The translations under genes were made by a program, and so were the position numbers. Below the pieces are notes generated by a model. The model was not told where the DNA came from. It searched no databases and was given only the letters and a program-made list of their open reading frames with translations. From Syncephalis plumigaleata (lineage: Eukaryota > Zoopagomycota > Zoopagomycetes > Zoopagales > Piptocephalidaceae): a stretch of DNA of 54,910 bases. The DNA is taken from the NCBI GenBank assembly GCA_025201365.1, contig JAIXMF010000050.1, forward strand, positions 1-54,910, read 5' to 3'. This document shows positions 47,801 to 54,910 of this stretch, one piece after another; position 1 is the first letter of the stretch; each line of letters opens with the position of its first letter.

Positions 47801-49759
47801 CATCATCATCAGTATACGATCCTCCTTTTCCTTGACCAAGGCATGAACAAATAGCGGCATCAAAAAGGAAACAGCTATTAAGCATAATCAATATATGAGA
47901 TAATATTAGCATGATCGTAAGAAGAAACCTACCGAATGGAAATAGGAACCGTCCGATCATTGCCGAGACGTCACCTTGTTGTGCCGGATTGATGACATGT
48001 GGCATGGCCTACACCATCATCATTCATCGTATATAGTTAGCACAGGCAGTATCATTGATTACTATAGCGATAATTACCTGAATACCTTGTGTGATTGTAT
48101 ATTTGCCTTGATACTTAGTAGATACTACAAAATAAACGATAATATTGAATACACTTGTTCTCGATGTATATTTCTTGTTATCAAATCATCACTCACCATA
48201 GCCACTCATCACTTGTGTATACCCTACGAGTTGACGTAATCCCTGAGATGGATATGCCTTGCTCACTTTAGGATCATTGAGGAATCGACGAACTGATCCC
48301 ATTTGAAGTGTGAAATCTAGTGAATTCTTGCTTGTATCCACTTTATCAAACAAAATGGCTAATTCATGTGAATTAGAATACAACACTATAACATATATAA
48401 ATCTCATACTTACCACCAAAGGGTGGATAAGGGAATTTATCATCCACTGGTGTATTACGATCAAGAAGATCGGTCGCTCTTGAAGAAGAAGAGGAGGAAG
48501 AGGAAAGCAATCAATTATCAGCTTCATTGTTTTCTACGAAATGTATCAACAACTAGATTGCTTACTCGGTAAATCGTTGTACGAGCGCATCATCAATGCT
48601 ACCATCCTCTTGAACAAAATACACAGCATCTTGACTGGTACCATTACCATTACCACCGACAATCGAACGTGATGGTATTGCTCCCAGTAGACCTAATCAT
48701 CGATTCATACATACATCAACATGTATTCATAGGAACACGATCAGTCAATTACCTGATGAACCACTCGAACTTGTCGTTGTCGCATTACCATTACGATCGA
48801 CGTTACCCGAAGGTGGACGTGCACCGACATCTACACCATTGGCCGTCTTGTAGAGTGACCATGGTCGATACTGTGGTATACTCGAGTAGAGTGCACGGAA
48901 ATCACCATTAGCTCCAGATACGGATTTACCATTGGATGACGACGACCAACTCGCCCATCCTCCAATAGGTTTAGGCAAATAAGTTCTACATTGAATAGTA
49001 GCAACTATGGTTAGAATGATAACATTACCACTAGCAATGATGTTCTACTTACGTGTCATGTTCACTGGATCCATTGGTTTGTGGATTACTACGATCAAAC
49101 CATGTCATGTCAATTAGTACAAAGCGGTATTCAATAAGTGGATTACTTACACCGAATAAGGCGATGAGAATGGATAATTCTCGCCAAACCAATGAGCACA
49201 ACCCATACGTGCACCCGATGCCATAAACAAACTACATAATCATGATGAGTATTGCAGGATAGTGTTACATCAAATAACGAAACACTTACTCGGTTGGATA
49301 GAAACCGGCATAATTAAGTGAGGAAGCATTGGGTGGATTACCGGCAAAGTCGAAATCAAGTGGCACATTGGTGGCTGGATGAACGAGAGGAGTATTGGCA
49401 CAGAATAGCGTCTCGGATGGAGCGACACCACTTAGACTGTGTGCTGCCGTCAACGCAATAATACCACCAATACCTACAACCAAGGCTGGACAAGCAATAG
49501 CACAACCAGCCGTGATCATCCATTGATGTTTCTGTGTGGCAACCGTCTTATAAAGCTACGATAACTCATATTAGTAGTATTCATTGAAATAGAATTGATT
49601 ACGTACAAGTGCACGAAATTGATTACGTCTACCGGGTGTATACTCATAAACAGGTGGTTGATCATGATTACTACGAGTATCCGCGGGTTGTACAGCCAAT
49701 TCAACGGTAGAACCAGAGGATGGTTGTTCACGACGTGTAAACAACTTGCCAAACTGCAT
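44837..49759 (-). CDS. ABCA-type half-size ABC transporter
   Basis: Thirty exons, 983 aa, running 49607-49759, 49290-49555, 49151-49231, 49053-49088, 48753-48985, 48566-48692, 48414-48478, 48197-48358, 48078-48124, 47933-48008, 47795-47874, 47627-47731, 47436-47559, 47318-47368, 47150-47262, 46990-47084, 46857-46932, 46761-46784, 46548-46691, 46452-46476, 46329-46394, 46205-46267, 46104-46141, 45905-46030, 45724-45810, 45558-45647, 45413-45481, 45234-45319, 44980-45147, 44837-44912. The N-terminal part has the ABCA-style FRALL-K start, one helix, a large Ser/Gly-rich loop, then five or six helices with the VKEKEDRIL motif. One nucleotide-binding domain follows: Walker [10 protein letters not shown] (695-703), Q-loop CPQHD, signature SLSGGEKRR (793-801), Walker [10 protein letters not shown]-loop His850, and the ABCA-specific [10 protein letters not shown] end. 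ABCA proteins move lipids; substrate here is unknown. Each intron is 50-95 bp. Confidence 0.88.
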
Positions 49760-50330
49760 GGTTAATTAGGATGTGATTCTACAACAGCAATAATAACAAT
49801 AGTAATAACTATGTTGATAATGATAATGATTAAATAATGATGATGTTTTCTGCCTTATTAAGTACTCGCTAATGGTGGTGGTGGTAAGCGATGAAGATGG
49901 ATATAGAATTCGTAACAAATAGAGAGAGAGAGAGAAAGAGATAAATAATGATTAATCGATGGATAGACTGTTAATAAACGGATACTAGTGTTATTAGTTC
50001 CGTGTTAATTTCGTAGGCAAAGAAAATTTGAAATAAAAAAGGACAACAATTAACTTGGGGTTATTCAAGTAGGCCTACGTTTATTCAAGCTAAGACGTGC
50101 AAGTATAAATACGGAAGTGTCTACTCAAAACGAGGAGAGAATTGCTTGCTAAACATGTAATAAATAGAGGATGGATAAAACAATGCACGGCATTCGAGTG
50201 CCGCCCATCTCTAATCAACTCATACATACTACTCAGATGGACGAGTTATCCATTTGTGCCCCACATGTTGTACACCCATAGTAACTGCCTTTTAGAGAAT
50301 GATAACACGTGGCATGCATCAAGTATCCAA
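49760..50330. other. Intergenic between ABCA and haspin genes
   Basis: 5' flank of the ABCA gene and 3' flank of haspin, both minus. It contains a (GA)n tract at about 49920-49935. No gene seen. Confidence 0.5.
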
Positions 50331-52781
50331 TCATCGTGAGTGACCATTAATTACTATCTTACTGAGTCGTCTACTAATATTAGCAGTTTCATCACTACTA
50401 TCTTCATTACTACTATCTGACTGATGACTGGTAGATTGATGAATACACTCTGCAAATATTGAATCGGTAGTAGTCAACCACCATGCACCATTACTCGAAA
50501 CAAGACCATTCTTTAGCTGTTTCTGTAATCGTTCATGAAATGCTCGTAATCGTCTTTGTGCCTCACGTTCTGCTCCTCGCGATGCTATAGCGGGTAGTAT
50601 TCGTCCATTCATGATCTTGTCTATCAAGTAGAATACCCACTAGAGTAGTACATGTTCATTAATGTGCTTATTGATTGCTAATTGTTCATAGTAGCTTACC
50701 TCCACATTTGTAACAGGACAGAAATCAGCCCATTGATTATTTGTATGTTGTCGCATTCTTCTATACACTTCGTATTGATAGTCACCTATAAAATCATATT
50801 AGATAGTATATTAGTATTATAGTATTATTGCTTACCCTCTCCTTCAAATACTTTTTCATCATCAAATTCAGTATAAAACAGTTCATTTCCTATAATCATC
50901 ATCATCAATACTACCACAATGATTATTACTAACAATATCTGTATGCTTACCCATTTCCAGTCGTGATAATGTATAATCAATAATAATACAACGAATACCA
51001 TGATGAGAAAAACGTACATCTGCCATATCAGGCATTACATTGGATAGAATGATACTGGTATCAGCATCATCATCATTAGTAGTAGTAGTAGTAGTAGTAA
51101 TGGGTGCAATAAGTATATTGCCCCAGTGTAAATCTCGATGCTAAATGTACAGTCAATAATGCTTAATAACAAAACATATTAATCAATTCATTATTGACCT
51201 ACTTCAAATCGTAAACTCTATAATACAATGAATACACAATAAGCCTTGTATTCATTCATTCATTTAGTAATATTCACTACTTACTCGTTCAGCAATAGCC
51301 AATGACCATACTACTTGTCTTAGTAGGCTTTCTGCTTGACACCAACTTGTCATTCGGAAATGTTCCATATCCTTACCACCGTAGTCAAGTACAAGTACAG
51401 CGTATAACTGATTGGTATCGTAATAATCTACGTATAACGATGATGAGTAAGTAGCATGGCAGATATGACAATGGATGATCAATTACCTGGTCTTATATTC
51501 TCGCATTCACTATTCTTACGTGACCAACTATCCCATGCATGTAATAGTTCAGCTGGATATACACCTTTACATATACCCACTCTATATACATCAATGTCAG
51601 TATTAGTATTATTGCTACATGTTGGCACACTTCATTCATTATTGACTAACCGATAAACTCGAGTGAAATGTGTACGATTACTACTGGACACTACATGATC
51701 TAAATGTCCATCAGTGGTCAATCGATCCAGCGTACGAGCTATACTGATCTCTTGATAGACCATCGATGCAGATGTTTGATGTGCCCCATTCGTGAATGTG
51801 CTACTCTTTAGTGCAAATGGGATAATCTTGACTGCTGCTAAATGTAAAGCTGAAGAATTGCTCGATATCGATGTATGCATGAAGTACACCTCAGAGAATG
51901 TAGCCTCACCAATTTTGCGACACCTTTGTAAGCATCTATAGGTATGCAGTCAGTCATTTAATTCATTTTGTAATGTATATATATATGCATTACTAATGGC
52001 AACTCACTGTTTATCGAGCAATGCCTCAAATGTTGTAGGTTTCTCTTGTTGACATAGTTGTAATAATTGCTCGATACTATTACTGCCAACATGATGCTAA
52101 TGACAAATAGTTCAGTAAACATATGTAATGAGCAATGTATCATTACCTTATTATTACTGCTAGTATGTGAGTGTACACTCGAGTTAACACAAGCTGTATC
52201 AAGTTGTTTATTGTGATGTACGTTAGATGATGCTACTTTTGATTGCTTCGTATTCCTAGAACTACAAATAACCATTTAATACATACATATTGTATAGCTA
52301 TTGTCTATGAGATAACCTACTAGGAATGATTGGATAATGTTTCTTCATCGGATTGCTGTTTACTTGCTAATAGTCTAGAGTTGTGTTTATCATGGTCATT
52401 GCTGATGCATTTCATATTCTGCTTCTTCAATATAGGCACTAGGACAACTGGTCTAATGTCATGTTTGGGAACCTTCTTTGTTAATAGCGCGTCTACTGAC
52501 TCGGTAACAGGCAAGTCTTTAGTTTCCACACTAGCAGTAGTCGTATTATGATTGTTCGATGTTGACAGTGGTGCAAGTACGCGATTCGTGTCTTTTCTCT
52601 CGTCATTACTAACACTAGACGAAGTGGTGGACGTTACCGTAGTAACAGCGGGTAGTGTGCGACGTTCCTGCTCCAATTGTTCTACTTTATCCCATGAATT
52701 GACAGTGCTTACTACGCGTTGTGTTCGTTTACCGTATGTCTTTACTAGACGACGTGCATTACGTGTATCGCTACCATACAT
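50331..52781 (-). CDS. HRK1: Haspin-type histone H3 Thr3 kinase
   Basis: Eleven exons: 52321-52781, 52147-52261, 52008-52096, 51651-51935, 51487-51581, 51285-51427, 51203-51217, 50951-51140, 50836-50889, 50700-50785 and 50331-50639, 613 aa. Residues 1-190 are disordered. The kinase domain starts around 220: glycine loop KIGEATFSEVY, VAxK-like AAVKIIPF, LVLDYGG hinge, and the catalytic loop HRDLHWGNIL. In place of DFG it has IIIDYTLSRL, and it then has the FEGEGDYQYEVYRRMR block; these last two are haspin hallmarks. Known haspins phosphorylate histone H3 Thr3 and recruit the chromosomal passenger complex in mitosis. Exon 7 is only 15 nt (SLRFE) immediately before HRD. The C-terminal lobe ends in a Ser/Asp-rich tail. 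The N-terminal exon edges are less certain than the kinase ones. Confidence 0.9.
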
Positions 52782-53170
52782 ACTTGCAGTGAATTAGAAT
52801 AGTGTAATAGATCATATGCTGCTTCTTGTTTGAACAAGTCAAGTGATGAGAGTGTAAAACGCGTAAATAATAAATAGATAAATAATAACAAACATAGACA
52901 CATGTAAACACACACATACACACACAGATGATTAATTGGATAATACCAATTTACTAATAATGGTCAGGTGAACAAAAGCAACATAGCACAATTAGTATTG
53001 GACAGAGGTCGCTTTGATAGATAAACGACATGCCAATGGTGATGCTATAATTAAAGGGAGTGGAAGTGAGTATGAGTGTAAGATATAATCATCGCTTGCT
53101 TTGCTAACAACAATTCGAGACTCAAAACAACAACATTGAAGATGATAGGGAAAAAAGTCTATCCATCATC
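52782..53170. other. Intergenic between haspin and beta-tubulin
   Basis: 5' flank of haspin and 3' flank of beta-tubulin. AT-rich with a CA tract around 52908-52926. No gene seen. Confidence 0.5.
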
Positions 53171-54514
53171 TTACATATCGTCCTCGTCTACGCCATCTTC
53201 CTCGTATTCTTCTTCCTCGTCGTCGGCGGTGGCCTCCTGGTATTGCTGGTACTCGGAGACCAAATCGTTCATGTTGGACTCGGCTTCAGTGAACTCCATC
53301 TCGTCCATACCCTCGCCAGTGTACCAATGAAGGAAAGCCTTACGACGGAACATAGCAGTGAATTGCTCGCTGACACGCTTGAACATATCTTGGATGGCGG
53401 TCGAGTTACCGACGAAGGTGGACGACATCTTCAAACCGGTGGGTGGGATGTCGCACACGGCGGTCTTGACGTTGTTGGGGATCCATTCGACAAAGTACGA
53501 GCTGTTCTTGTTCTGGATACCGAGCATTTGCTCGTCGACTTCCTTCATCGACATGCGACCACGGAACATGGTGGCGACGGCGAGGTAGCGACCAACACGT
53601 GGATCGGCGGCGGCCATCATGTTGTTGGCATCGAACATTTGCTGGGTAAGCTCGGGCACGGTGAGTGGACGGTAGTTCTGCGATTTACGTGCAGTCAATG
53701 GTGCGAAACCAACCATGAAGAAGTGAAGACGAGGGAATGGCACCAAGTTGACGGCAGTCTTGCGCAGGTCAGAGTTCAACTGACCGGGGAAACGCAAACT
53801 AGTGGTGACACCGGACATGACCATCGAGACGAGATGGTTCAAGTCGCCGTAGGATGGGTTGTCTAGCTTCAATGTCCTCTGGCAGATATTGTACAAAGCC
53901 TCGTTATCGATACAGAAGGTCATGTCCGAGTTTTCAACGAGTTGATGCACGGACAAGGTGGCGTTGTATGGCTCGACCACCGTGTCGGACACCTTTGGAG
54001 ATGGCAATACAGAGAAGGTGCACATCATACGATCGGGGTATTCTTCACGGATCTTGGAGATAAGGAGCGTACCCATACCGGAACCAGTACCACCGCCCAA
54101 CGAGTGAGTGATCTGGAAACCTTGTAGACTGTCGCAACCGTCGGCTTCCTTGCGAACAATGTCGAGTACGCTGTCTACGAGTTCGGCACCTTCCGTGTAA
54201 TGGCCCTTGGCCCAGTTGTTACCGGCACCGGATTGCGCGTGGACAAAGTTGTCTGGACGGAAGATCTTGCCGTATGTGCTGGCGCGGATGGTATCCATAG
54301 TACCTGGCTCCAAATCGACTAGGACGGCGCGTGGCACGTATTTGCCGCCGTTAGCCTCATTATAGTAGACGTTGATACGTTCTAGCTCTTGACCAGACTC
54401 GCTGATGCTGTAACCTTCCGTGTTGATTTTGTGCTCTTCCGAGATGACCTCCCAGAACTTGGCACCAATTTGGTTACCACATTGACCAGCTTGTAGATGA
54501 ACAATTTCACGCAT
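53171..54514 (-). CDS. TUB2: Beta-tubulin
   Basis: Single exon, 447 aa. It polymerises with alpha-tubulin into microtubules and binds the exchangeable GTP. The start is the autoregulatory MREI. The GTP-binding glycine loop [11 protein letters not shown] is at 140-150. The C-terminal tail is Glu/Asp-rich. Residues linked to benzimidazole sensitivity read His6, Cys165, Phe167, Met198, Phe200 and Leu240. Position 198 is Glu in most fungi and animals; here it is Met (codon 53921-53923). Lack of introns is unusual for a fungal beta-tubulin gene, and codons are strongly C-ending. A pyrimidine-rich leader precedes the ATG and may contain a small 5' UTR intron ending in TTATTATAG at about 54525. Confidence 0.98.
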   Translation of the reverse strand: MREIVHLQAGQCGNQIGAKFWEVISEEHKINTEGYSISESGQELERINVYYNEANGGKYVPRAVLVDLEPGTMDTIRASTYGKIFRPDNFVHAQSGAGNNWAKGHYTEGAELVDSVLDIVRKEADGCDSLQGFQITHSLGGGTGSGMGTLLISKIREEYPDRMMCTFSVLPSPKVSDTVVEPYNATLSVHQLVENSDMTFCIDNEALYNICQRTLKLDNPSYGDLNHLVSMVMSGVTTSLRFPGQLNSDLRKTAVNLVPFPRLHFFMVGFAPLTARKSQNYRPLTVPELTQQMFDANNMMAAADPRVGRYLAVATMFRGRMSMKEVDEQMLGIQNKNSSYFVEWIPNNVKTAVCDIPPTGLKMSSTFVGNSTAIQDMFKRVSEQFTAMFRRKAFLHWYTGEGMDEMEFTEAESNMNDLVSEYQQYQEATADDEEEEYEEDGVDEDDM

Positions 54515-54910
54515 GATGAAGGGCTATAATAAAAACAAGTGGTTGTTTGTATATAGAAAAGACTAGTAAAAGATAAGTGATAGAGAAAATAGAGAGAGAG
54601 GAAAGTAAAGGAAAATGGATGAGAAGCGCAAGTTGTGTATGCGCGGTACGTTTGCGCATGTTATAGGAGAACGCGAGGAGACGCGTGCGGCTGGATACCA
54701 CATTTGGCCACGCTCTCACTTTCACGTACACGCTTCATTCGTGGAACTACCATCGTCCAAGGCCTTCATTGGCTGGCTGCACGTTCCACGCTGTCGTGTA
54801 CATGGGATGTCGTCCACACACGTACACGCACACACACACACACATTCATCCACTACCACTAGCATAACCATTGCTTCTTCTACCATTACTACTAAGGCTA
54901 CGTTGGATAG
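54515..54910. promoter_or_regulatory. Beta-tubulin upstream region
   Basis: Contains the CT-rich leader on the minus strand (about 54540-54620). Further out are a GC-richer block with GGCCTTCATTGGCTG-like CCAAT (ATTGG at about 54767) and a (CA)n tract at 54827-54843. No other gene is recognisable up to the window edge. Confidence 0.4.

Overview
The window is nuclear DNA of a eukaryote, most likely an early-diverging fungus. Nearly all protein-coding genes are split by short GT-AG introns of about 50-170 bp. The polyubiquitin has the fungal-type residues Ser19, Asp24 and Gln28. A membrane-anchored amidohydrolase resembles the fungal proteins usually annotated as carbohydrate esterase family 9. 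Against that background there are a Frizzled-like receptor with a 10-cysteine extracellular domain, a half-size ABCA transporter and a haspin kinase, which fit a lineage outside Dikarya (Zoopagomycota or Mucoromycota are my guess). This placement is inference from gene content, not from a tree.

Layout, left to right: SDE2 (535-1778, -); a TVP38/TMEM64 (VTT) membrane protein (2000-3311, -); peroxisomal 3-ketoacyl-CoA thiolase with a PTS2 signal (3888-5153, +); Frizzled-like receptor (5493-8495, -); a 4 kb gene-free stretch; a small Asp-rich hypothetical gene (12475-13008, -); membrane-anchored amidohydrolase (13265-16790, -); 14-3-3 (17744-18597, +); duplicated unit 1, made of a Fanzor/TnpB C-terminal relic and an F-box gene (18797-20992); mitochondrial DnaJ/Mdj1 (21438-23484, +); ankyrin-DIL protein (24953-27492, -); a 3.5 kb gene-free stretch; an alpha/beta-hydrolase-fold protein lacking its catalytic Ser and His (31033-32379, -); enolase (32765-34155, -); duplicated unit 2, inverted (34923-37125); an ankyrin-DysF-FYVE-RING protein (37908-42008, +); RBMX2/Ist3 (42296-43476, +); polyubiquitin (43690-44379, -); ABCA half-transporter with 30 exons (44837-49759, -); haspin (50331-52781, -); beta-tubulin (53171-54514, -).

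Most of these are ordinary housekeeping genes with no visible operon-like relation. Highly expressed genes (thiolase, enolase, 14-3-3, tubulin, ubiquitin) have zero or one intron and C-ending codons. Low-expression genes (ABCA, haspin, FYVE-RING, DnaJ) are densely interrupted, with coding exons as small as 5, 15, 24 and 25 nt.

The most unusual structure is the inverted pair of 2.2 kb units about 14 kb apart. Each contains an F-box gene whose 5' flank is shared head-to-head with a truncated but still readable piece of a Fanzor-type (TnpB-related) nuclease. The relic's old coding frame runs into the F-box promoter. The relic and the F-box end of the gene are about 91-93% identical between copies, while the rest of the F-box protein has diverged strongly. 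Other points worth a second look are a beta-tubulin with Met at position 198, the pseudo-hydrolase, an alternative exon in the Frizzled-like gene, and in-frame microexons in haspin and ABCA.

All splice sites were placed by eye from GT/AG signals, reading frame and family conservation. Each multi-exon model given below sums to a whole number of codons.
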